This document shows positions 6,512 to 12,338 of a stretch of DNA of 13,322 nt, one piece after another. A program made the translations under genes and the position numbers. The notes under the pieces are model-generated. The model ran no database searches. It worked only from the letters and a program-made list of their open reading frames with translations, and was not told the DNA's origin. Source of the stretch: Granulicella sp. (lineage in GTDB: Bacteria > Acidobacteriota > Terriglobia > Terriglobales > Acidobacteriaceae); NCBI GenBank assembly GCA_003133205.1, contig PKWK01000006.1, positions 1-13,322 of the forward strand. The letters are read 5' to 3'. The first letter of the stretch is position 1; each line of letters opens with the position of its first letter.

Positions 6512-7038
6512 TCGTACAGTGCATCTCATTTGGCTCGCATTGGTGGCTGAGGGAGGTGTACGAGGAACGCACAGGAGAGTTCCTACGATACCGATCGGCT
6601 TTCATGAATACGACCAGAGTCAACTGCGCCAAGACAGAAAAATTCAAGCACTGGCTTCCCGGATTCGTTCGGATAAATGCGGGGACCTGGCCGCAGTTTG
6701 ACTCCCCGACCGAACTCCGACAGGCAAAGTTCCACACGGATGGAGTGGCCAGGTTCAAGGACACCAACCGTTTATTGCTCCGCGAAAGGGCACCGGATGA
6801 TGCGCCGGTTGATCGTTACCTCGTGTGCCTTAGCAGCAAAAGCGAGGGCGCGATCAACTTCAGTTCTGACTGGAAATGCGGCGGTGTCGCGCGCATCTTT
6901 AGCTCGAGCTATTTCAAACAAATGCAGGAGACTCTGCTCCTGCTGACGTCAGAAACAATCATTAAAACTTCCCTTGGAAGCTGGAGGATTATGTGCGAAA
7001 ACAACACGACGTTTCTCGGCCTACTGGACGGCCGATGA
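6508..7038 (+). CDS. Unknown 176-aa protein of the transfer operon
   Basis: GTG 6508 overlaps the upstream stop (GTGA) and has GGGGAG five bases ahead. The protein is soluble, with many aromatics (SHWWLREVY, AGTWPQF) and cysteines in VNCAK, LVCLS, WKCGG and IMCEN, and shows no motif I can name. Its 3' end overlaps the next gene by 46 bases, which is long and points to translational coupling. A recognisable but broken copy of its central part (around PVDRYLVC and GAINFSSDWKC) is found at 7864-7984, so this gene and its downstream neighbour were duplicated together. A role linked to the Replic_Relax protein is inferred from this pairing. Confidence 0.7.
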   Translation: MIVQCISFGSHWWLREVYEERTGEFLRYRSAFMNTTRVNCAKTEKFKHWLPGFVRINAGTWPQFDSPTELRQAKFHTDGVARFKDTNRLLLRERAPDDAPVDRYLVCLSSKSEGAINFSSDWKCGGVARIFSSSYFKQMQETLLLLTSETIIKTSLGSWRIMCENNTTFLGLLDGR

Positions 7039-7868
7039 CTCCCAAAGGAAACTTTCAACTCAACCCCGCCAAGGATTTGCGACTCCTAAGCCTGATCCGC
7101 GATGCCACTTTTATCAGCCGACAGCAAATCGAACTTCTCATCAATGGCCGCACGAACGAACTGAATTACCACAACCGCAACCGACGACTTGCGCGTCTGG
7201 TGGAACTCGGCCAGGTCCAGGTTTACCCACAATGCTTCTCGTATCCCGGTCGAGTTTTTGGGATTACACAGCGGGGAATGAAGATATTAGAACTGGCCGG
7301 ACTCGGGATATTTAAAGCGTCAGCCTACAGAGAAACGCTAGCTAACGTCGGACAAATGCCGCGTTTCCTTAAGTTGAATCAGATCGAGATTGCTGCGCGA
7401 GAAGCGTTCAATGTGCTCAGGTGGATTCCCGCCCGCGAGTTGAGATCTCTAAAAAGAGCGGCGAACCGTCCGACACTAAAGGCCTACGATTCGGTCGCTG
7501 TGATCGCGGGGACACCGGACAGTAACGAGCAAATCTATCTGGGAATGAAGTACGAAAGGACAATAAAGTCGAAGGCCCGGTACGCGCAAATACGGAAGAA
7601 CCTCGAGGCGGAAAGTCAGATTCACGGCCTCATATACTTCGTGGATACTGAAAGCAATGCGGTCATTATATCCAGGGAGGTGTATTCGGCGACAGTCCCG
7701 GTAGGGGTTGTGATAGCGTCACACTTCCAAAGTGATGGGGCAGATGCCACGCTGCGAGTCTTACATGGTCTGTCGGTAGTACGCGCTATGGCAGGCCTGA
7801 TAGCACACCCACTGTGTGACCCTTTGTCTGAATTCGAACAGACTAATGCTCCTGTCTCGGACTCCTGA
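6993..7868 (+). CDS. Replic_Relax-family protein, copy 1
   Basis: GTG 6993 is the chosen start because it aligns exactly with ATG 8062 of the downstream paralogue and has GGAGG five bases ahead. Residues about 25-75 form a winged-helix-like domain (ATFISRQQIELL ... NRRLARLVELGQV). The middle carries the KAYDSVAVI strand and the YERTIKSKARYAQIRKNLEAE helix typical of the replication-relaxation family (Pfam Replic_Relax), known from plasmids and integrative elements and probably DNA-binding. The C-terminal tail (about 265-291) differs from copy 2. It overlaps the upstream 176-aa gene by 46 bases and is the penultimate gene of the transfer operon. Its exact step, replication initiation or relaxosome assembly, cannot be told from sequence. 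Confidence 0.75.
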   Translation: MRKQHDVSRPTGRPMTPKGNFQLNPAKDLRLLSLIRDATFISRQQIELLINGRTNELNYHNRNRRLARLVELGQVQVYPQCFSYPGRVFGITQRGMKILELAGLGIFKASAYRETLANVGQMPRFLKLNQIEIAAREAFNVLRWIPARELRSLKRAANRPTLKAYDSVAVIAGTPDSNEQIYLGMKYERTIKSKARYAQIRKNLEAESQIHGLIYFVDTESNAVIISREVYSATVPVGVVIASHFQSDGADATLRVLHGLSVVRAMAGLIAHPLCDPLSEFEQTNAPVSDS

Positions 7869-7984
7869 CAATGCCGATGCAGACCGCTTCCTCATGTGTC
7901 CGGGATACGTGCGAGGCGATGATTAACTTCAATTCGGACTGGCGCTGCGACGGTCCGGCTCGCATCCTGTCTTTGAATTATTAG
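7864..7984 (+). pseudogene. Decayed partial copy of the 176-aa gene
   Basis: Starting in the frame of 7864 the sequence reads P-D-N-A-D-A-D-R-F-L-M-C, matching PDDAPVDRYLVC of the gene at 6508. It then runs into a TAA at 7924. Shifting by one base (from about 7916) gives AMINFNSDWRCDGPARIL, matching GAINFSSDWKCGGVARIF, before TAG at 7982. The fragment lacks the 5' half of the gene and lies exactly where expected if a block of 176-aa gene plus Replic_Relax gene had been tandemly duplicated. The remaining bases to 8061 keep only the ribosome-binding region in common (GGAG.ATTA). Confidence 0.75.
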
Positions 7985-8061
7985 GTTTTAGACCACGAAC
8001 CACTGCTGTAGTTGAAGAGGGAATCGGTTCTCTAGACCGCCCTCGGAAGTTGGAGAATTAC

Positions 8062-8895
8062 ATGCAACGACAAGACGACATTTCTCGAATTACTGGACGG
8101 CCGGTGATCCACAAAGGCACCTCTACACTCAACCCAGCGAAGGATCTCCCGCTCCTCAAACTCATCCGGAATGCGACTTTTATCAGTCGCCTTCAGCTGG
8201 AGTTGCTGATTGCCGGACAGACAAAGGAGACGAATTACGACTGCCGGAACCGACGATTGACGCGTCTAGTGAAACACGATCAACTGCAAACTTACCCCCA
8301 GTGCTGGCCTTATCAGGGGCGGATATTTGCAATTACACACGCTGGTCTCAACACATTACAGATCTCTGGTATGGGGATTCTTAGCGTAACTGCCGACACA
8401 GAGACGCTCGCAGACGTCGGGCAGGTTTCACATTTTCTTGGATTGAATCAGATCGAAATCGCGGCTCGCCAAGTGTTCAATGTTCGACAATGGATCGGCG
8501 ACCGACAACTCAAATCGCTCAATATAGCAGCGAACCGACCGACCCAAAAGGACTACGATTCGATCGCTGAAGTCGCGGCCCCGTACGATTCGAGTGCGGT
8601 TATCTATCTCGGAATTGAGTACGAAAGGACGATCAAGTCGAAAGACCGGTACGCACAAATCCGGAAAAAACTTGAAGCCGAACGGCAGATCCAAGGGCTC
8701 ATCTACTTCGTCGATAACGACGAAGATGCGGTTATTTTGTCCCGAGAAGTTTATTCAACGTCGCTCCCAGTCGGGGTGGTAATCGTCTCGCAGTTCCAAG
8801 CTAATGGAACAGATGCCCCGATGCGCGTTGTACAAAACCGCTCCGTGGTCCGCGTGTCAGTCAAAGACTATCTGACATCTATACGGCCCGCCTGA
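8062..8895 (+). CDS. Replic_Relax-family protein, copy 2
   Basis: ATG 8062, with GGAG six bases upstream, is preferred over the TTG at 8050. This 277-aa protein aligns with copy 1 along almost its whole length without large gaps: the shared SR.TGRP start, LNPAKDL, NATFISR.Q.ELLI in the winged-helix region, LNQIEIAAR, IAANRPT, and YERTIKSK.RYAQIRK.LEAE in the core. Conservation of all these blocks with many scattered changes, and no stop codon, shows that both copies have stayed functional after duplication. The C-terminal 15 or so residues diverge. It is the last gene of the transfer operon, ahead of the terminator at 8941. Confidence 0.75.
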   Translation: MQRQDDISRITGRPVIHKGTSTLNPAKDLPLLKLIRNATFISRLQLELLIAGQTKETNYDCRNRRLTRLVKHDQLQTYPQCWPYQGRIFAITHAGLNTLQISGMGILSVTADTETLADVGQVSHFLGLNQIEIAARQVFNVRQWIGDRQLKSLNIAANRPTQKDYDSIAEVAAPYDSSAVIYLGIEYERTIKSKDRYAQIRKKLEAERQIQGLIYFVDNDEDAVILSREVYSTSLPVGVVIVSQFQANGTDAPMRVVQNRSVVRVSVKDYLTSIRPA

Positions 8896-8940
8896 CACCT
8901 CACTGAAAGCCTGATTGCACTCGACTGTGACGTAAAACAG

Positions 8941-8970
8941 GGCTCCAGCGATTCTAAAGCTGGGGCCTTA
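8941..8970 (+). terminator. Probable terminator of the transfer operon
   Basis: GGCTCCAGC (8941-8949) pairs with GCTGGGGCC (8959-8967), nine pairs with one G-U, nine-base loop. The tail TTAGTT is only moderately T-rich, but an A-run precedes the stem and it lies 45 bases after the last stop of the operon. Confidence 0.65.
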
Positions 8971-9031
8971 GTTGCGCCCCATGTAAACCGGACTGGTTGG
9001 TGGGGGTAATAGACCATCCTCCGGGCCTACT

Positions 9032-9094
9032 TGCATAATCTCCGCATAACCGTCGAATAACCACCGCATAACCGACGCATAACCACCGCATGGC
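9032..9094 (+). repeat. Iteron-like array of 11-bp repeats
   Basis: Five 11-bp units and a partial sixth in perfect register, starting at 9032, 9043, 9054, 9065, 9076 and 9087. The consensus is CGCATAACCRN; the first unit is TGCATAATCTC and the third has CGAATAAC. Eleven bases is about one helical turn, so all units face the same side of the DNA, as for iterons of plasmid origins or centromere-like partition sites. No coding frame explains the period. It follows the operon terminator and precedes a region with further direct repeats, consistent with a replication or partition locus. Which protein binds is unknown; the Replic_Relax proteins just upstream are candidates. Confidence 0.7.
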
Positions 9095-9118
9095 ATTGTC
9101 GAGAGGCCCTTCCTAACT

Positions 9119-9301
9119 ATGCGTAAAATCCGAGACTTACGCTCGACCATCCCTAGCTACAAACTCCTTTTTGTGGTCTTGTTCACGGTCTCATGGTTGT
9201 TCGCGCTACTTTACGCTGTGAAATGCGCCGTGATTAGCTCTTTTCGGGGTTGGCTGTACGTGGTGCAGTGGCGCTTAAGGTCGCGCAATCTACTCCGCTA
9301 G
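9119..9301 (+). CDS. Possible small membrane protein, 60 aa
   Basis: ATG 9119 opens a 60-codon frame. The protein has a basic start (MRKIRDLR), a strong hydrophobic segment at about residues 16-39 (KLLFVVLFTVSWLFALLYAVKCAV) and a basic tail (RLRSRNLLR), a plausible single-span protein. The ribosome-binding site is poor (GAGAGG at 9101-9106 is 12 bases away). No family recognised. It lies directly after the 11-bp repeats. Confidence 0.4.
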   Translation: MRKIRDLRSTIPSYKLLFVVLFTVSWLFALLYAVKCAVISSFRGWLYVVQWRLRSRNLLR

Positions 9302-9304
9302 CGT

Positions 9305-9371
9305 TCGCCTTTCCTGTCGCAGTTTCGGCGCGTGGAGTGAAAACAATCGGGTGGAAAGGCAAGACGTCGGC
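9305..9371 (+). repeat. 67-bp direct repeat, copy 1
   Basis: Begins TCGCCTTTCCTGTCGCAGTT and ends AAGACGTCGGC. It matches copy 2 at 57 of 67 positions with no gap; most differences lie at repeat positions 22-34. Similarity continues weakly past the end (GAACTTTGTCG here, GATATTTGTCG after copy 2). Confidence 0.8.
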
Positions 9372-9437
9372 GGGTGAACTTTGTCGTCAGCGCGTGAAGT
9401 CTGTGCGCTGCGTAGTGCGTTGTTGCGCGCTAAGTTG

Positions 9438-9504
9438 TCGCCTTTCCTGTCGCAGTTTGCGGCGGGGAAGGGAAAACATTCGGGTGGTAAGGCAAGACGT
9501 CGGC
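9438..9504 (+). repeat. 67-bp direct repeat, copy 2
   Basis: Second copy, starting 133 bases after the first. The first 21 bases are identical and the last 33 (GAAAAC to CGTCGGC) have two changes. The diverged central block is GC-rich in both copies. Confidence 0.8.
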
Positions 9505-9751
9505 AGCATGATATTTGTCGGCGTCAACGTGATGTCGATGCATGCGGGTGAGGCTATCTCGGATGCGCGGCGGGAATTGGAGTGGTGGATTCGGCGTCGC
9601 TTTGCGCCAGAGTTGTGAGCGTGCTGGCGGGAGAACTTTTCTGAAACTGGCGTCCGTTATCTCGGACCGGAACTGTCAAAGGGGAATCGGAATGTGACTT
9701 GGAAATGATTGTTCGTCGGAACGGCAGGATGCGCAGCGGAGGCTTGCTGCG

Positions 9752-9958
9752 GTGAAGGAAATGGCAAAGACGCGCGGGGAGACTCATCTCGAACTCGCAA
9801 AGTCGTATCTCAGTCGGCGGGATTATCGGAACGCAAAAGCGACGGCACTTGAGGGAAAGCGATTGTGCGCAGGCCCATTTTATTTGGCCGTTCGGGATCG
9901 GCTAGACGACATCCTCTCCGCCCTTGATTGGGCTGAGGCAAATCTCTTGAAGGGGTGA
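9752..9958 (+). CDS. Small helical (TPR-like) protein, 68 aa
   Basis: GTG 9752 is preferred because GGAGG (9738-9742) lies nine bases ahead; ATG 9761 has no spaced site. The protein is all-helical in appearance: LELAKSYLSRRDYRNAKATALEGKRL has the A...YL..rDY..A spacing of a tetratricopeptide helix pair, followed by AVRDRLDDILSALDWAEANLL. It resembles the product read at 10962-11100 (RYLEHGDYDSARALVEEG ... RLRDL), so two related small proteins flank the PP-loop gene at 10041. The stop is 82 bases before that gene. A binding or scaffold partner of the PP-loop enzyme is an inference. Confidence 0.65.
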   Translation: MKEMAKTRGETHLELAKSYLSRRDYRNAKATALEGKRLCAGPFYLAVRDRLDDILSALDWAEANLLKG

Positions 9959-9971
9959 ATTGTAAACCGCA

Positions 9972-10031
9972 CCCCCCCGGGGGGGGATCTCCTTTTTCTT
10001 CCCTAACTCTACTCAGCCTCACGTGAAAGGA
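9972..10031 (+). promoter_or_regulatory. C7G8 palindrome and possible SD-sequestering leader
   Basis: Seven C followed by eight G (9972-9986) form a nearly loop-free GC palindrome just after the 68-aa gene. It is followed by TCCTTT (9990-9995), complementary to AAAGGA (10026-10031), the Shine-Dalgarno of the PP-loop gene. The RNA could therefore hide the ribosome-binding site, or the palindrome plus the following T-rich CCTTTTTCTT could act as a weak terminator. No ligand or protein is indicated. Confidence 0.35.
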
Positions 10032-10040
10032 CGGAACTCA

Positions 10041-10871
10041 ATGTCGCAGGAAATTCAACTCCCCCCCGACGACCTAATCCGTCGAACGCGAGGTGATGTA
10101 GCTTTCGTCGTCAACTTCTCAGGAGGAAAGGACTCCATGAGAATGCTGGGCCGAGTCCGAGAACTCTACCCCAACCACCCCATATTTGTAGTCATGGCAG
10201 ACACTGGTTTTGAACACGTGCGTCCGATTTCGGGCGAAGATTGGTCCCGGAAACAGGTGGCTCGTTTCGACCTTCCCCTCACCGTTGTGCGCAACCCGAA
10301 CAAGACATATCTGCAAATGGTTGAGCGACGCGGGATGTTCCCAAGTTCCACAACCCGACAGTGCACAAGTGATTTGAAAAGAGGTCCAATCGAGAAATTT
10401 GTACGGGCACTATCTCAAAAGGTCATCGTCAACTGTACCGGAATCCGGTCTGAGGAGTCGTCCCAACGCAGCAAACAAATTCCATGGAAGGCCAACAAGT
10501 CTCTCTCGGTTGCCGGAAGAAGCGTCTGGGATTGGATGCCAATATTCGACGAGTCGCTGGGGGAAGTTCTCTCCTGGCATTGGCAGACTGAGACCCCCCT
10601 GCATCCTGTTTACGTTCCGGAATTTCACCGGGACGGAACGACAGGCGGCTACCTCAAACGGTTTTCCTGCAGACTCTGTATCTTCGCCACCGCAACAGAT
10701 TTGGTGGCGATTGAGCAGAACGACCCCGAAGCATTTGAACTTGTGAGTTCACTCGAACTGCGGATCGGATTTACGATGCGCCACGGTCACTCACTGGTTC
10801 AGATTGTGACCGAAGCAAAAGCGATTCCCGTTATTCCGGTGATCGAAAGTCCCCAACTGGCATTGTTTTGA
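10041..10871 (+). CDS. PAPS reductase-family PP-loop protein
   Basis: ATG 10041 follows AAAGGA (10026-10031) at nine bases; the in-frame GTG 10023 is less likely. The 276-aa protein has the PP-loop SGGKDS (residues 27-32) that binds the phosphates of ATP or PAPS. It also has VMADTGFEH (51-59), CTSDLKR (108-114), GIRSEES.QR (134-143), a WMPIFD strand (165-170) and a late C-x2-C pair (C210, C213). The order fits the phosphoadenosine phosphosulfate reductase superfamily, in the plasmid- and phage-borne subgroup related to DndC rather than assimilatory CysH, since the CysH C-terminal ECGLH motif is absent. C108, C210 and C213 could carry an iron-sulfur cluster. The substrate cannot be told; sulfur transfer or nucleotide modification are options. 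It is flanked by two related small helical proteins. Confidence 0.85.
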   Translation: MSQEIQLPPDDLIRRTRGDVAFVVNFSGGKDSMRMLGRVRELYPNHPIFVVMADTGFEHVRPISGEDWSRKQVARFDLPLTVVRNPNKTYLQMVERRGMFPSSTTRQCTSDLKRGPIEKFVRALSQKVIVNCTGIRSEESSQRSKQIPWKANKSLSVAGRSVWDWMPIFDESLGEVLSWHWQTETPLHPVYVPEFHRDGTTGGYLKRFSCRLCIFATATDLVAIEQNDPEAFELVSSLELRIGFTMRHGHSLVQIVTEAKAIPVIPVIESPQLALF

Positions 10872-10906
10872 TTTCGACCCTGGAGGAATAGCAGAAGGAT
10901 GCAAAC

Positions 10907-11207
10907 ATGAATCGCAACACCGAACAACTCGCTGTCTCCGGCGGCTGCGTCTACCTTTCGCTACCTCGAACACGGAGATTATGACTCTGCCCGTGCGTTG
11001 GTAGAGGAGGGAATCAAACAGGTCGAGGCATCCCCCCGCTTTGAAATCTTAGGAAGACTGCGAGATCTGCACACCATAATTGCACTCAAGGAACGCACTA
11101 GGAGAGACAACACCGTGGCGATTCTTGGGCGAACCTATTACCTCGGATCCGATGCAGATGACGACCAATCGGAGGTCGGTCCGTCGCCCCCACCTCACGT
11201 ACATTGA
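10907..11207 (+). pseudogene. Frameshifted relative of the 68-aa helical protein
   Basis: ATG 10907 has a good site (AGAAGGA, eight bases ahead) and reads MNRNTEQLAVSGGCVYLS before ending at TGA 10982. Without a start codon of its own, the +1 frame continues as RYLEHGDYDSARALVEEG ... RLRDLHTIIALKE and ends at 11207. This second part aligns with residues 17-52 of the 9752 product (SYLSRRDYRNAKATALEG ... RLDDI). A shift near the CTTT at about 10955-10958 joins them into one protein of about 100 aa. It may be a pseudogene, a sequencing error or a frameshift site. An in-frame TTG at 10995 could also start a shorter product. The tail is acidic, then Pro-rich. Confidence 0.6.
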
Positions 11208-11355
11208 GATTTTTTACCCCTACAAAGTACCTGTCAAACAGAGCACTATGCTCATGCAGAATTCGTAAACACAATAAAACAATACATCCACATATCCCCA
11301 CACCCCGAAGAAGACCCTAACCGCGATCTTGAAGAGCGAAACCCCTGTGGCATAC

Positions 11356-11553
11356 TTAGCGCAGTTGTGAATTTCGCATATTTCGTTTCACTTTGGGCGC
11401 CCCTCCTTGGCTCCCATTCTTTTTGCCCTTGACCGGCTGGTCACTCAACAGCCGGTCGAACAGTTGCCCCTCCGCGGCAAATTCGAGGATGGCGTGGCGC
11501 CGGTTCGGCAGCCCCCGCCCCATCGCGCTTGCCAAAACCCCAACCTCAACCAA
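11356..11553 (-). pseudogene. Possible 3' remnant of a minus-strand gene
   Basis: The reverse strand has a 65-codon frame ending at 11356. Its codon use looks coding, with G/C in third positions over most of its length: RRHAILEFAAEG, LFDRLLSDQPVKGKKN, GGAPKVKR. A TAA lies four codons upstream of the first possible start (TTG at 11553), and neither that nor the internal ATG at 11523 has a ribosome-binding site. It may be the tail of a gene whose 5' part was lost when the + strand microgene at 11570 was placed there. I do not recognise the family. Confidence 0.3.
11431..11457. other. Strong hairpin
   Basis: GACCGGCTG and CAGCCGGTC form a perfect nine-pair stem with a nine-base loop. No T-run follows on either strand, so it does not look like an intrinsic terminator. 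On the minus strand it would lie inside the possible remnant frame. Confidence 0.45.
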
Positions 11554-11569
11554 AGGACAGAAAGCTTAT

Positions 11570-11704
11570 ATGCGAATTTCTAATACGCCATTTTGGAAGA
11601 AGTACGACCGACTGCAGGTTAGTTTGGCGAAATCTTCGCCCCACCCCACCGTGTTCAAATTGACGGCTCCGGCGTCACTCACCACAACCATTGCCGCTCG
11701 ATAG
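11570..11704 (+). CDS. FWKKY microprotein 1, 44 aa
   Basis: ATG 11570 is preceded by CAAAGGA, 12 bases away, a little far. The product starts MRISNTPFWKKYDRLQVSLA and is basic, with no membrane segment. The FWKKY..(L/I)Q block and the preceding MR...T are shared with the 60-aa product at 12156, and the upstream bases are also alike (ACCAAAGGA versus ACCAAGGAGA). That pairing is the main reason to believe in both genes. Function unknown. It is followed after seven bases by another small gene in the same direction. Confidence 0.5.
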   Translation: MRISNTPFWKKYDRLQVSLAKSSPHPTVFKLTAPASLTTTIAAR

Positions 11705-11711
11705 GAGACAG

Positions 11712-11861
11712 ATGCTACACCATGTCTTTTTGTCGAGTGGGTTTGTTTTGGGACTTCTGTCCGGAGGATTCGGAAGGAAGCTCTACGATGCTGTCGTCGA
11801 CGCTGGGTTTTTCAAACCGGACCTCTACGCCCATCTGCCGGCCGTGTCGTTTGTAGACTAA
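11712..11861 (+). CDS. Small membrane-associated protein, 49 aa
   Basis: ATG 11712 has AGGAGA (11703-11708) just ahead and starts seven bases after the stop of FWKKY microprotein 1, so the two are probably translated from one message. The product begins MLHHVFLSSGFVLGLLSGGFG, a short hydrophobic glycine-rich helix (about residues 5-20), then KLYDAVVDAGFFKPDLYAHL. No family recognised. The minus strand has a longer open frame here (12164-11715), but its Arg/Ser-rich product and repeats look like a shadow. Confidence 0.5.
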   Translation: MLHHVFLSSGFVLGLLSGGFGRKLYDAVVDAGFFKPDLYAHLPAVSFVD

Positions 11862-12155
11862 GCCGCAACCGAAAACAGGGGCGCTCGTCCGCGTGATTGG
11901 CGTCCCTGATTTTCGCCCTGCGCGTTGAGCAAAAGCTCCGCCTTTAGACATCTTGCGTTGCGCGAAAGCTCCGCCAACCGAAGCCGCGTCCACGGCAACC
12001 GAGTGCTTCATGTGGCGGCCCGCCTTTACGGGGGCCGCTCTCCTTCCTCGCCTTGTGGATGTTCCCTGCCTTTCCCAATCAACCCACCGGCGCGTCAGCC
12101 GGCGCGGACTCACCCAATGCAATTCAACCGTTTGACCGAACCAAGGAGAACTCTC
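11862..12155. other. Structured intergenic stretch
   Basis: No gene with a ribosome-binding site. AGGGGCG (about 11877) can pair with CGTCCCT followed by GATTTT, a possible weak terminator of the two microgenes before it. Two 21-bp near-repeats start at 11922 and 11955. GCGGCCC (12015-12021) pairs with GGGCCGC (12032-12038) around a 10-base loop. CCGGC-GCGTCA-GCCGG lies at about 12088-12103. The stretch ends in the AAGGAG of the next microgene. Confidence 0.4.
11922..11975 (+). repeat. Two direct repeats of 21 bp, 33-bp period
   Basis: GCGTTGAGCAAAAGCTCCGCC (11922-11942; written in full it is 21 bases) recurs at 11955-11975 with two changes: A to C at repeat position 7 and A to G at position 10. 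The first copy contains the perfect small hairpin GAGC-AAAA-GCTC. The starts are exactly 33 bases apart. The period is a multiple of three, so an 11-residue protein repeat is formally possible, but no credible gene spans it. Confidence 0.5.
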
Positions 12156-12338
12156 ATGCGTCATGGATCAACAGCGGCATTTTGGAAGAAATACAACGGC
12201 ATTCAATTCGCAATGGCTGCATCATGCATGCCCAACACCGCTCGCGTGTGTGCGGCGAAACCGATGAAGATCAAGACCCCTCTCGCGTTCTGTGCTCTGC
12301 ATGGCCGAATCCCAGCCAGCCCAGGTCACGCGAACTAA
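12156..12338 (+). CDS. FWKKY microprotein 2, 60 aa
   Basis: ATG 12156 has a very good site, AAGGAG (12143-12148), seven bases ahead. The product starts MRHGSTAAFWKKYNGIQFAMA and continues with a Cys-containing, basic tail (C24, C32 and C47 by count). It shares MR...T..FWKKY...Q...A with the product at 11570; the tails differ in length and sequence. No domain recognised and no membrane segment. A longer frame on the same strand (12053-12688) crosses this gene but has no start site of quality. Confidence 0.6.
   Translation: MRHGSTAAFWKKYNGIQFAMAASCMPNTARVCAAKPMKIKTPLAFCALHGRIPASPGHAN

Larger units (their letters stand above)
9302..9751. other. Gene-free stretch with direct repeats, candidate origin or transfer-origin region
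   Basis: No convincing gene. An open frame at 9250-9618 crosses both long direct repeats and has a Cys/Arg-rich, low-plausibility product, so I do not call it. The stretch holds the two 67-bp repeats listed separately and a third partial match to the 3' flank of the first repeat (GGCGGG-GAACTTT, at about 9626-9639 versus 9369-9382). It also has a GCG/TTG-rich segment at 9408-9437. Together with the iteron-like array upstream it fits an origin or oriT. Confidence 0.4.
11208..11569. other. Gene-poor stretch with G-free tract and hairpins
   Basis: No clear gene on the + strand. Bases 11266-11306 contain no G (41 A/C/T bases, mostly A and C). Further on are a nine-pair hairpin (11431-11457), a smaller one TTGCC/GGCAA at about 11465-11480, and GCCG-GTT-CGGC near 11500. 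The minus strand carries a short codon-like frame, listed separately. Confidence 0.4.

Noticed and set aside
9032..9094. CRISPR array
   Set aside because: The repeats are 11 bp and directly adjacent, with no spacers.
9250..9618. 122-aa open frame on the plus strand
   Set aside because: It crosses both 67-bp repeats, has a Cys/Arg-rich implausible product and no good start site.
10955..10960. prfB-type programmed frameshift
   Set aside because: The CTTT is present, but there is no stop codon in the next position and no upstream Shine-Dalgarno-like stimulator at the required distance, so I list it only as a possibility.
11431..11457. Intrinsic terminator
   Set aside because: The stem is strong but there is no T-run after it on either strand.
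11715..12164. 149-aa open frame on the minus strand with an internal GGAFAQR repeat
   Set aside because: It crosses a + strand microgene with a strong ribosome-binding site; its repeat is just the 33-bp DNA repeat, and the composition is Arg/Ser-rich as in non-coding GC-rich DNA.
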